Positions 11,604 through 23,000 of a stretch of DNA of 64,000 nt are shown one piece after another (positions within the stretch are counted from its first letter, which is position 1; every line of letters begins with the position of its first letter). The DNA comes from Euglena gracilis (lineage: Eukaryota > Euglenida > Euglenophyceae > Euglenales): assembly GCA_039621445.1 (NCBI GenBank), contig CP154954.1:47719847-47783846 (forward strand), given 5' to 3'. The notes under the pieces are model-generated. The model was not told the origin of the DNA. It ran no database searches and saw only the letters and a list, made by a program, of their open reading frames with translations. Position numbers and translations under genes: made by a program.

Positions 11604-12192
11604 CGGACCGCGCAGACTCCCCGCCTCAAAAAAATTGCTGCACAATTTAAAATTGACTCCTTTGCCGGTCCGAGGTCCCCCCCCCTTGTGCTTTCCGGCC
11701 TCCGAAAAAAAATTATTTTTTTGTTGGAAACGCACGAAGCGGTGGTGCCACTGCTCCGCGCCGTGTATGGCGCGTGCTGTTGGGGAGGGGGTACACGGGA
11801 GGGGCAATAAGTGGGAACGGGCGCCTCCGGGCTCGCGGCCCGGGGAGGCACCGTCTGGGCCCCTCCGCTGCCCCTCCGATCTGTGAGCCCTCTTGGCCCA
11901 TGGGCAGGGGCGGACCGCCCCCCCCCCGAAACGCTCAAAGCTGAAATCGAAAAATCGAAAGCCTCCTCGGCGCCCTTGCCGCACCATGCGGTGTTGAGCA
12001 CGTGCGGCGCGTGGGGCGCCTCGTCTCGTGGGGCGCTTGCCACTCGGGGCGGATTGTGGCCGCGGGTGTTAGGCGAGGCCAGCCCTGGGGGGGGGAGAAT
12101 GTGGGCCCCCACAGGGGCCCTTGGGGATGGGAGCCCCCCCCCCGTGCACTCGTGTGGCCTCCTCGCCCTGCCCGGGCGTCCTCTGCTACCAT

Positions 12193-12865
12193 GTAAGGGT
12201 TGCCCCTCCTGAGGTCCCTGTGAAGGGACCCCTGGCGGAGCAACCTGCGTAGGATCGTTTTCGTTTGATCCCATCGGGCCCACCTGGTGGGGGTTTTCCC
12301 CTTTGGAGGAAAAGTGGGGTAGGGGTTGGTGTTGGTGTGGATGGTGATGTTGAAAATGACATACTTTTGCCTCAACAAATGAACTTGAATACTTGATCAA
12401 TGAGACTTGAACTTGAAATGTAATTTGTTGTTTCCTTGATTTGTTCTTTGAATTGGCACTTGCAATGGAACACGACTGTCGCCAAATAAACAGATAAAAA
12501 CAGAGTGTGAACAGAGCCCTGTGCAGAGTAAAAATACAATTGGGGGGGCTACAGCTGGGGGGGCTACTTGGTATACTTTGCGCAATTCTTAATGAATTGC
12601 GCCATCTGGGCGCCCACCAAGGGGGTGTGCGTGCTTGCGCAAAGCCCAGAAGGGCTTGCGCATCCCCTTGGGGGTTGCCTGTTGGCCCCCTCAACCCTCC
12701 CCCTCCTTTACCTTCCCTTTCCATGGTTAAAATGGGCTGTGGGGCCCCCTTGTGGGCCAGGGGGGCCACAAAAGGCCCTTGGGGGGCCTTGGAGCCCCCC
12801 GTGGCCCTTCGTGGCCCCTTTGGGCCCCCTTGGGACCCCCCCCCCTTGGGGCGGGCACCTTTTGA
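12193..12865. repeat. Direct duplication inside the left DIRS element, copy B
   Basis: Second copy of the 10941-11603 block. It repeats the Gag-like start (MLRQKYVIF at about 12378, minus strand) but then diverges into a different GC-rich sequence (11605-12192 lies between the copies), so only copy A leads into the reverse transcriptase. Confidence 0.85.
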
Positions 12866-12891
12866 CCGCGCACAGTGGCGAGGCGCGTTCC

Positions 12892-13254
12892 TTACGCCGC
12901 TTCCCCGTTGAATTCATGCGCCCGGACGTCGGAGAGATGGAACGCTACATCCGCACATTTGTCCGATAAATCTGCCAGGGCCATGTCCACATTGGCCACC
13001 AAGACGAGGCTGTACAAGAAGCTGTTCAGGTAGTCCACGAAGTTTGCGCTGACCAATGCTATCCACGTCAGTCTTTGTATGGCTCTGGCGCATTTCGTCG
13101 AAGTCCATCCGCCACCATTCCACGCTTGTCCGGCTTGCAGCACGCCTTGAAGCTTCTCCGTTGATGTTGTCTTCAGCAAGTCGCGTACTTCACCGGGGTC
13201 CAGGAACCGACGTCCCCAGGCTTCGTTGTAGACGCTCTCGTCTGTAGATGACAA
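12892..13254 (-). CDS. Hypothetical 120-aa ORF at the 5' end of the left retroelement
   Basis: Open frame MSSTDESVYNEAWGRR and onward, ending HEFNGEAA and a stop. It is mixed polar and hydrophobic, not low-complexity, with a possible helical stretch around residues 70-100 (WIALVSANFVDYLNSFLYSL). It sits between the terminal repeat (13315-13410) and duplication copy B on the same strand as the recombinase, so it could be a first element ORF or a captured exon. No family is recognised. Confidence 0.4.
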   Translation of the reverse strand: MSSTDESVYNEAWGRRFLDPGEVRDLLKTTSTEKLQGVLQAGQAWNGGGWTSTKCARAIQRLTWIALVSANFVDYLNSFLYSLVLVANVDMALADLSDKCADVAFHLSDVRAHEFNGEAA

Positions 13255-13430
13255 ACTCTCGGATGTGATTGATGTCGACGTGATTGCTTGTAGCCCAAAA
13301 GGCGCTTAGGATCCGCCAACTCCGGCAACAAAAAGCAGCAAGAAGCACCGCGCCAAAGAACACACCATGAACATACAGCCGGTACAAAAAAGCAGGATCT
13401 CACCCAACCGAAGTGAGAAGCCCGAGTGGT

Positions 13431-14880
13431 CCACAGCCCCTCGGTTCAATAAGCTGATCTCTTTCTTCTGTCTGTGGCAAAATCCTCGGCCGCTCCGCTC
13501 GGCTGCTATCGCACAAAAAATGAACCGACTCCGGCCAATGTCGCCGGCGTCTTTTTCAGAAAGGCCAAAACATTAGAGAAGACGAACCCTCTCCCTCTCC
13601 TGTTCGATGGGACCCCGAAACTCCCTTTCTCGCTCTAAAAGTCGGCGTTTTAATCAGGATAATTAAGGAACGGGTGGCTTTTATTTCTTTTCTGAATGTT
13701 TGAAAAGACCCATCAGGGGTGTCTTTTAAGGCGTCGTTACTGTCGTTAGTGGAGAGGCTATGATGACCACACCGACTCCGGCAAAAAAGGCACTCAGCAG
13801 GGACTCTTAACTCAAAAGCACCGAATACATCCAAAAAATCCGCCAGTGAACAAGGAATGGTCTATACTGATCTTTGTGCTTCGTTTCCTTCAAAGTCTGT
13901 CCCGGCTTTGGTGCTTTTAATTCACCCGAGCTGATTCCTAAGTTTGACCTTCGACACCCAAAATAAAGCAACTTCAAATATCTTGTCAATTGGGAGAAGA
14001 AGAAGTCAATCATTCAAATTCAAATTGTCCAGAAAGAGACGCCGGCGTAGAACTATACAGCAGAAATTGTTGAAGTTTTGAACGAATTCAATGAAAGATG
14101 CAATTTGAAAAAAGAACAGCGCTGGAGCCCTTCACGAGGGAGCAGCCGAAGCATCTGGACAACCTGACGGAGCCGACCCGCTGTTGCGAACCGTGGCTTC
14201 TCCTTTCCCCAAAAGATTTCAAAAATAAAAAAAAACCCAAAGTGACGGCCACGAACTCTTGTGGACAATGGCCAGAAGACTCGTACTCCCTCGAGGAAAA
14301 CCGTCCAGGGAAAAAGGCATGGCCCCACAAGGGTAAAGTGCGTAGCCTGAGGTGTTCCCGTTAGGGCAGAAGCAACAGCCAGCTGGCCACCACGGCCGTT
14401 GGAGAGAAGAAATTTGGGGCCAACATTCCACAACACAGAGTGTGTTCAAGAGGGGCTATGGCAGCCAAAGCCGCGCAGGCCATGACGGCACCACGGGCCA
14501 TGACTGCACAGCCGACCGCGACGACACCTCCATTCACAAAGGTCGATGGAATAGTTTCAAAGGGGACCATCAGTGCCAAAAGGGCCCCACAAGCCATGCC
14601 AGGTGCAGAAACGGTCCAACACACAATCCCCATTCTTTCTCATTCAAACCACCATTCAGGGGCCAAGGGCAGAGTCCAAGAACCCCTCAAGCTGAGAGCG
14701 GGGTTGGCGGCCCAAAAGCCAATCAGGCCAGTTGGGCCTTTCGTGTCACTACTGGGGCCAGAAAATGCAGCAGGAAGACCCAACAAAACTGGCGGCGAAG
14801 AAGATGAAGGGCTGCCAGGGCTGTGCGTTTAAGTGGGCCCTCAAGCTACAGGAGTAAGATGGCGGGTTTCGAAGATGAGA
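13431..14880. other. Junction between the two retroelements; no clear gene
   Basis: Follows the inverted repeat of the left element. It contains an open frame on the plus strand (14352-14807) with RGYGSQSRAGHDG, resembling the GYGS-rich Gag-like frame at 15246, so part of it may be a degraded 5' region of the right element. Nothing else is recognised. Confidence 0.4.
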
Positions 14881-15245
14881 AAAACCTCCCTACCTCGTGA
14901 CCATTCGGGCACCGCACTGCGAGATGGTGAGGTCCTGCTTTCCTTGCCGGCTGTTCTGTTCTGGTGTGTTTGTGTGTGCGCTGGGGGTGCTTCTTACTGC
15001 TTTTTGTTTCCGGAGTTGGCTGATTCCTAATTCTGCCCTTCGACCGAAAGGAGAAAGAGTTTCACTTCTACGAGTTCAAGTGGAATTATTTTACGAGGAC
15101 TACTACATTCACGAAGACCATCACTTTATCAACTGGTGGAGCGAACTTTTTTCGGACCTTCAACTTCCTGGAGGAAGAATTCAACTCTTCGAGTTCAACT
15201 GGAATTATTTCCAGAAACATTGCAAAGATCAACAACTGGACCTCC

Positions 15246-16562
15246 ATGAAGAATGCATCTGAAAGAAAGTCAGACTGCCAAGGAGAACTTCAAAGAACTT
15301 CGAAGAAGGCATCTGAAGCTGGGGAAGGCAGGGGCTATGGCAGCCTTTCCAAAAATATCAGAAATACAAGGGATTCAAGTCATCATCAAGGCTATGGCAG
15401 CCATCATGGCTATGGCAGCCATCATCCAAAAGGACCTGGGGTCCAGAATCAAGGCTATGGAAGCCATCATCTAAGAGGGCAGTGGGCCCAGGGGCAAGGC
15501 TATGACAGCCAGTACCCCAGCCTGGAAAGATCCCATTGGGGAAAGGCATGTCCAACTTTCCCCCCAGGAATTTCAGACACAAACCCCCCAGGAGTAGCAA
15601 GCCACTGTCAAAAACAGGCCATGGTGGACTGTATGGCGAATCAAGAGGGACAGAGAAGAGACAAGAGAAGTCCTGGAGAGAAGGCCAATGGAGGAAAAGC
15701 AGGCCTGATGGCCCTGAAGGCAAATGGTGGCCAATACAATCAAGACCATCCACACCACGTCAGCCCTTGGGGGGGGGGGAGGCCCAAGATTGGCTCAGAC
15801 AGGCCCCCAGCTTTATATGTACCACCCAACTGCAGACACAGACCTTCCCCCATCATTCAGAAACAGGGGGAAAGCCTGTCTTTGGGGAGCCCTATGGCAG
15901 GGACAGCAGCAGCAGCCCCAGTGAGGGGGCAGCCAGAGGTGACCCCAGTGATGGGGCAACCAGGGGGAAGGACCCCAGCGATGGGGCCTGTGGAATCCCC
16001 AGACACATTACACCCAGGGGTGCCCCCCTACAAGGCCCTGCAGGCCAGCATACCCCATTGGGTAAGGGCAGGTGCCAGCAGAGAGGTATTAAACCTGATA
16101 AGGGAGGGAGTTATGGCAGATCCTCCCCTCCCCCCTCAGATGTCCTTAAAAGTTCCCTTCAAAAAACCCCAAGAAATAGTGACTGCCCGAAAAATTCTGA
16201 GAGAGTACGAATGTGCAGGAGCAACCAGGCAAATACCCCCAGAGGAGGCAAAACATTTTGTCCCTTATTTCATCATTTCCAAAAAAGAGGGGGAAAAGAC
16301 AAAGGAAAGACTAATTTCGGACTGTCGACAGTTAAATCACCATTTCACCACCCAGAAATTCAGACTGGAACACATGGGAAGCATCTTCCCATATTTGAGA
16401 AAGGGTTGGTTCTGTGGAAAAATAGATCTGAAAGAGGCTTATTTTCACCTAAAGCTGCACAACAGCCTGGAGAAACATGTTTGCATGCAAGTGGGGGGGG
16501 GGGGACGTGGCAGTTTCAGGCTGCATGCTTTGGCATCAGCAGCCTGCCACAAAAATTCATGA
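15246..16562 (+). pseudogene. Gag-like region and RT fingers of the right element
   Basis: 438 codons. Residues about 40-85 are a GYGSHH-rich repeat (RNA-binding-like low complexity), and the middle is Pro/Gly/Met-rich. The C-terminal part is RT: RLISDCRQLNHHF (region 2) and GKIDLKEAYFHL (region 3, first catalytic Asp in KIDLKEAY). The frame is lost at the G-run 16492-16504; the next part of RT continues in another frame. Confidence 0.7.
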
Positions 16563-17120
16563 CTCTCATGAGAATCTGGGAAAGAAAATGGAGAAAGGAG
16601 GGGAAAGTAGTTTTCATCTACCTGGACAACATTTTGCTCTTAGCCCCCAGCAAAAAGACAGCAGCCCAACATTTGGCAGAAGTGAAAAAAGATCTCCTAC
16701 TGGCAGGTTTCAGATTAAACCTCCCCAAATCCTGTTTGGAACCCACGCAGGAAATAAAGCATTTGGGCCAATGGATCAATTTGAAAAAAAGGCCAACTGG
16801 AAATTCCTCAGGAAAAACTGAAATCCTTAAGGAAGGAGCTAGGCAAAGTGCTCACAGCACAAAAAATGAGCTGCAGAAAACTCAGCTCTATTGTGGGACA
16901 GGTCAGAAGCTATTTAGTCTCCATGTCATTTCTCAGAATTCTGACAGATCAACTTTGCAAAATGGTGGATCTGCACACAACGTGGGGTTGTGACCACACC
17001 CTAACCATTCCCCAGGGAGTCAAGGATCAAATTGTGGAATTAAAGCATTTTTACAGCCAGGTGTTGGCAGGGCATTTCAATCCCAGGCCTCTCAAACACT
17101 CTTTTCGGACAGCAGCACCT
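16504..17120 (+). pseudogene. RT palm/thumb of the right element with altered YLDD box
   Basis: After the G-run the reading continues in the frame of 15536-16993: FGISSLPQKFM, then VFIYLDNILLLAP. The catalytic box reads YLDN instead of YLDD, so the second metal-binding Asp is changed. DLLLAGFRLNLPKS follows (thumb), as in the left element. A further frame change near 16830 leads to the connection domain (VGQVRSYLVSMSFLR and onward). Confidence 0.7.
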
Positions 17121-17950
17121 GGCAATGGGGGGGGCTGGACAAAGATTCAGGCCAAAAGGTGCAAGATTTTTGGAGGGACTTACATGTCCTTCATATCAAT
17201 CAAAAAGAGTTGCAGGCTGCAGTGGAAACGGTAAAAGCACTAGCCAAACCAAAGCAAACAATTGTGCTTCATGTGGACAGCCAAGTGGCTGTAAGTTATC
17301 TAACAAAGTGGGGAGGCAAAAAGCCCTACCTAAACTCTATCTTAAAACCCCTGCTGTATCATTGCCAAGAAAAGCAAATCAATTTGCAGGTGGTTTGGGT
17401 TCCCACAAAGGAGCAATTGGCAGACTCCCTGACCAGGGAGCAAAAGGACCCAGGGGATTATACCCTAAACCTAAACATCTTTCATCAAATTCTTCAATTT
17501 TTCAAAACGGACATCACCCCAGAGGTGGACATGTTTTGCACCCCCAGCAACAAAAAATTCCCCAAGTTTGTTTGTCGATACCCCCACCAAGGGGCTTTGC
17601 TGGTGAATGCCTTAAAGGCAGATTTGAGGAGCCTCCCCTCCAGTTTATGCAACCCCCCCCCCCCCTGGAGCATCATTCCCCAGTGGGTTCAGAGATTGAT
17701 GGTAAATCCAGACCTGCAATGTCTGTTGATTGTACCCCACTGGGTTTCGACATCATGGTGGCGCCAATTAATGTCAATCCGACAGCCAGGCAGCAGAGTT
17801 TTACTGGTACCCCCCCCCCAGTGGGGTCTGTTCACCAACTGCTGGGGGGAGGAGATGCCCCCCCCAAGGTGGAATTTGGCCTGCTTGATTGTGTCAGGCA
17901 AATATTACAATCCCAGGAAGTTTCGATGTCCAGTATCGACACTTACATAA
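17100..17950 (+). pseudogene. RNase H and linker region of the right element
   Basis: FSDSSTWQWGG (first RNase H Asp) is followed after a G-run frame change by QKELQAAVETV, HVDSQVAVSYL and EQLADSLTR. Next is the linker DMFCTPSNKKFPKFVCRYPH and PPPRWNLACLIVSG, matching the left element. It ends with a stop after PVSTLT, overlapping the recombinase frame. Confidence 0.7.
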
Positions 17951-18798
17951 AAAAACTGGGAAATGTCAAGAGATATGACTCAGCATTCAGGGCTTTGGTG
18001 GGCCACTTGTTGCACAAAGGGGTGCCCCTGCAGGACTGCACAGTCCACAAGATGGCCGAGGCCATCCTTGATGTTGCTACCCACAGCCTCAACACTGCAC
18101 GAAATGCATATGCAGCAGTTTTATTACTCCCAGGGTTTGGGTCATTGAGGTTCTCCCCTCTTTTGTCTCCATTGAAAAGGAAATGGAATGCCAATGTCTG
18201 CAAGTATGTCCATTTTTGGGACCCCACTGATTTTCTAGACAACATCATCAGACAATCAAGACCCCTCTCAGAACTCTCTGTGAAAGAGCTCCGAAACAGA
18301 CTCATCATTTGTTGGAGGCTTTTGGCCCTCCACCGGGGGGTTGATCTAGCCAGGACACAGCGAAAAATCAGTTTCGTGGGAGGAAAATTTTTCATTTTAT
18401 TGCAAAGGAAAGGGTGGCAATTCCCAAGATGGGAGGAAGTTTTGAATTTGCCACACCCCCCCCTCATAAGCCCCTGGCATTTATTGAAAGAGTATGCGGA
18501 AAGGACAGCCCACATGGTTGGGCACAAAAATAATTTGTTGTGGTCTTTGGATGGTAAAAAACCTTTGACATCAGAAAGAGTGAATTCCCTTACCAGAGAA
18601 ATTCTGCATGAGGGGGGGTGGACACCACCCACTGGAAACCCCACAGCACCAGAGGGGCTGGGGTTTTATGGTGGAAAAATGCTGGTTTGCAAGTGGAAGA
18701 AGCCCAGCAATTGGGTCAATGAAAAAATTTTGGTGCCTTCCAAGCTCAAGGGGCAAATGGGAAAAGAATTTTTTTTAAAAAAACTTTACGGTTGGTGA
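17830..18798 (+). pseudogene. Tyrosine recombinase of the right element, catalytic tail lost
   Basis: Open N-terminal core: VSMSSIDTYIKKLGN (SAM-like/core-binding domain), ARNAYAAVLLLPG, then RGVDLARTQRK (catalytic Arg) and KEYAERTAHMVG. At the G-run 18612-18618 the frame shifts: the HxxR motif (HSTRGAG) can be read only in the +1 frame, where a TGA follows after QLGQ at the position of the Trp seen in the left copy. No equivalent of its SHYLRI Tyr is found. So it is inactive as assembled. Confidence 0.7.
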
Positions 18799-19000
18799 GG
18801 ACCACCTCTGACCTTTTCTGCTTCTCGGTCGGCTATCGGACTCCCACGACAGAGGAAGGGGGAGGAAGGGACCATGAGGGCGAAGCAAAAGAAGATCGTG
18901 AGGTCCTGCTTTCCTTGCCGGCTGTTCTGCTCTGGTGTGTTTGTGTGTGCGCTGGGGGTGCTTCGTTGTCTCGTCCACCCCTCGGGGGAGTCCGACTCCC

Positions 19001-20097
<1,097 letters not shown>

Positions 20098-23000
20098 TTA
20101 CAGCTGGAACTTGCTGGCCGCAGGGGAGGCCTTGGCGGGCAAGAAGAGCGGCGACATGGCGAGCTTGTTGGGGGCGAGGGACGATGTGATGAACTCGTAC
20201 GCCTCGGCCACGTCGTCCGTGAAGAGCAGGTCGTCCACGTCCTTCTGGGAGATGGTGCCAAGGTCCACCATCGCCTGCCAGTTGATGACCTGCACCAGGA
20301 AGAGGATTCGCCACCCCGCTCCCCCCGCCAGGCCACGACTTCCATACGCCACCTGTCTCGAACCGGGGGGGGGGGAGGCTGGTCCAGCCAAAACGCCGTC
20401 TCATGCGTGCATGCGTGCATGCGGTCCACCTTCTCCCAGTACTGTCGGCCAAACAGGACGATGGGGAGGTCCGGCCGCAGCTTGCCGGTCTGCTTCAGGG
20501 TGACGGCCTGCAGCCCAAGGCCCGCCCAAGTGCAACCACACCGAGGGGAATATCCGCCCAGGAAACCTTGAACCCAACCCGCTGCCTTTTGGCAGAACTG
20601 CGCCTGTAACGCGCCCCGAACGGCGCCTGTCTTCCGGATTGGAATCGCGACGACCATAGACAGGCCGGGGGGGGAACGAGAACGGAATTTGGAAGGCCTT
20701 TTAGACCCACGTAATGCACAACGGGTTCGCGCTTGCGATTGCCTTTTGGCATAACAACGACGCGGTGAGCGGGCCCCGCTTCCAATACTTAACAACCACC
20801 ACTATCCTGATTGCCCCCCCCCAATTTGTCATAATTTTCTTCTCTTCTTCTTCAAAAAAAAAACTGCATTCAAATGAACAGAAAAGCACCTGCAGAGCAG
20901 AAATGCACTGTTCAGTCCAACTATGGTAGCATTGTCAATCAGATGCATTCGTCGAAATGTCACAGGCACCCCCGGCAGGGTAGCTTTGCATTGCCGGCCA
21001 CCCCTGCACACCTCGAAGAGCTCGTCGAAGGTGCCGAAGCCGCCCGGGAAGACCACGATACAGTGGGCCTGGTACACCATCCAGAACTTGCGCGTGAAGA
21101 AGTAGTGGAACTCGAAGGCCAGCTCGGGGGTGACGTACTGGTTGGGGGCAGGGGCGGCCAGGGTTCGTCCGCCCTGTCCACTGCCGGAGGGGGGGTGGGG
21201 GGGCTTGGCCGACAGGGGAACTGGGCAACTGGGCAACCATCTAAAAATGTGGTGGTACAATAAAGAAAAACCGATTGCCAGAAACTCACCAAATTCTACA
21301 ACCCAAAACTCATACGATGCGCTTCGAATGCTTGCTGGTGTACGTTGTATGAGACCCCCTACCCTCCCCCGAGTCAAAATCCTCACCAGCCACGACAAAA
21401 CCTGGTAACCTGGTGACCTGGTAATCCGGTAACCATGGTTCCCCTTGGTTGTCCATGTCTTGTCTTGGGGTCCAAACTCATTCTTAAGCTATCTGTACTT
21501 ATCCATTTCAAGATAAGCACAAATTCCTGGTCTGTTACAGCGGGTCAGCGGGTGGTCATTCATGGGAGGTGGGGCGACCGTTGGTAGGGTTCAACTGATG
21601 GGAGGGTTCCTGTCCAAAATTGCAGATATGAAAACTCATTTTCCCACAAATTTCCTCATCGATCAATCCAAAATCATGACTGACTGACAGAAACTGACAG
21701 AAACTGACAACAAACATGTCCGGTGAATATGTTTGATGAATGCCAGGGTTTCTGATTTTATGACTTCCAAAAAACCTGCCTCTTGTCAATAAAACACTTC
21801 CAATACTTGATACCACCGGTGCTTCCCTTTGAGTCGTTGACCCAACCTTTACAACGCGGACGTATGGTTTGACTGCGTCCCACCTGGCCCTCAACTGGTG
21901 TTTGGCTTCAGCGACTGGATACGTTGGGGCCCAGCAGGACAGTGGTGGGGCTGCCCAGGCTGGCCCTGGGGGGAGCCCTTCTCGAAGGGCAGCGAGATGC
22001 CCATCCCCATCGTCTTGGCCCCGGGCACCTGTGCCCCGAGATGGTGGCGCGAGAGGAAGCCATGCCGGGGGGGGGGGCGTTGGACCAGGCCGTTGCTCGA
22101 GGACCCGGGGAGGGGTCTGCTGGCCAGGAACTGGGACCAGCTGCAGAAAATCCTCTGGAAAGACACCCTCTCATGGGGGGGAGTGGAATTTTTTTTTCTG
22201 ATGCAAGTCAAAAAAGGGAGCTTTATCAAACATTATTTTTATAATTTTGTTTCGAACTTGCTGCAGTCCAACCCGGCCTCCGGGGGTTCAGTAAATAATA
22301 ATCAGAGGCCTGGGGTGGAAGCCAGGGAGTATTATTTCAAGGAGAAAAATGTCAAACTCTTTAAAGGATGTTTAAGGTACTTTTTTTCCCTTTTAAATTC
22401 TTTAAGGCCTTTTAAATTTCTTTAAAGTCCTGTTTTCTAAGGTCGCACTAAAAGTTCTTTAAGGCTTTAAAGCACTTTGGCCAAATTCTTTAAAAAAGTT
22501 CTTAAAATTACCTGAAAATGGTGCCCGGTGGATGCCTGAGGAAATGTCTGGGGGACAGTGAGCCTCGTCCATTCAGGAAGTTTGAGATCAATGTCAAAGA
22601 ATGGTATTTGAAAAAGAGGGCCCTTTATTCTGCCTGTGTGCAGGTGGGGGGGAAATGCAACTTGGCCCTTCAAATTATGCAAGTCAAAAAAATGCAAAAA
22701 AATGCAAAAAAATGCAAAAAAATGCAACTTGCATAAAACCCCTGAGAAAAGGCTGGAATATAACAGAGTTTTGCTGCCTAAAATCAGTAAACATGTGACA
22801 ATGCCGGTGTACCTGTCAATGATTCACAAAGAAGACCTCCTGGAAAGCAATGGCAAGCACTGAGACCCAAAAGACCCCAGGCAACTGCAGAGAGACCAGA
22901 GACAAAACGTGACATATGGCGACCAACCACAAAATCACAAAATCGCAAAACCAGGGCAAAACATTTTATGCAAAAAAATGCAAAAAAATGCAAAAAAATG

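Larger units (their letters stand above)
7037..13430 (-). mobile_element. DIRS-like (tyrosine-recombinase) retrotransposon, minus strand
   Basis: From right to left the minus strand encodes a Gag-like N-terminus, reverse transcriptase, RNase H, a linker domain and a tyrosine recombinase, the order of DIRS/PAT-type elements. Sequence at 7097-7190 (plus) recurs inverted at about 13315-13410 (minus), including GAGATCCTGCTT and TTCATGGTGTGTTCTTTGG, so the ends are inverted repeats as in DIRS elements. A further inverted pair lies inside the left end (7037-7080 against 7245-7290). There are no LTRs and no DDE integrase. The outer boundaries are my estimate. Confidence 0.75.
14890..18990 (+). mobile_element. 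DIRS/PAT-like retrotransposon, plus strand, decayed
   Basis: Plus-strand order is Gag-like, RT, RNase H, linker, tyrosine recombinase. A block of about 65 bp containing GAGGTCCTGCTTTCC, GTGTGTTTGTGTGTGCGC and GGGGGTGCTTC occurs at 14929-14993 and again at 18899-18963 in the same orientation, so the ends are direct repeats (PAT-like), unlike the inverted ends of the neighbour. The block is related to the neighbour's terminal repeat (GGTGAGATCCTGCTT). Coding frames are broken at several G/C runs. Confidence 0.75.
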
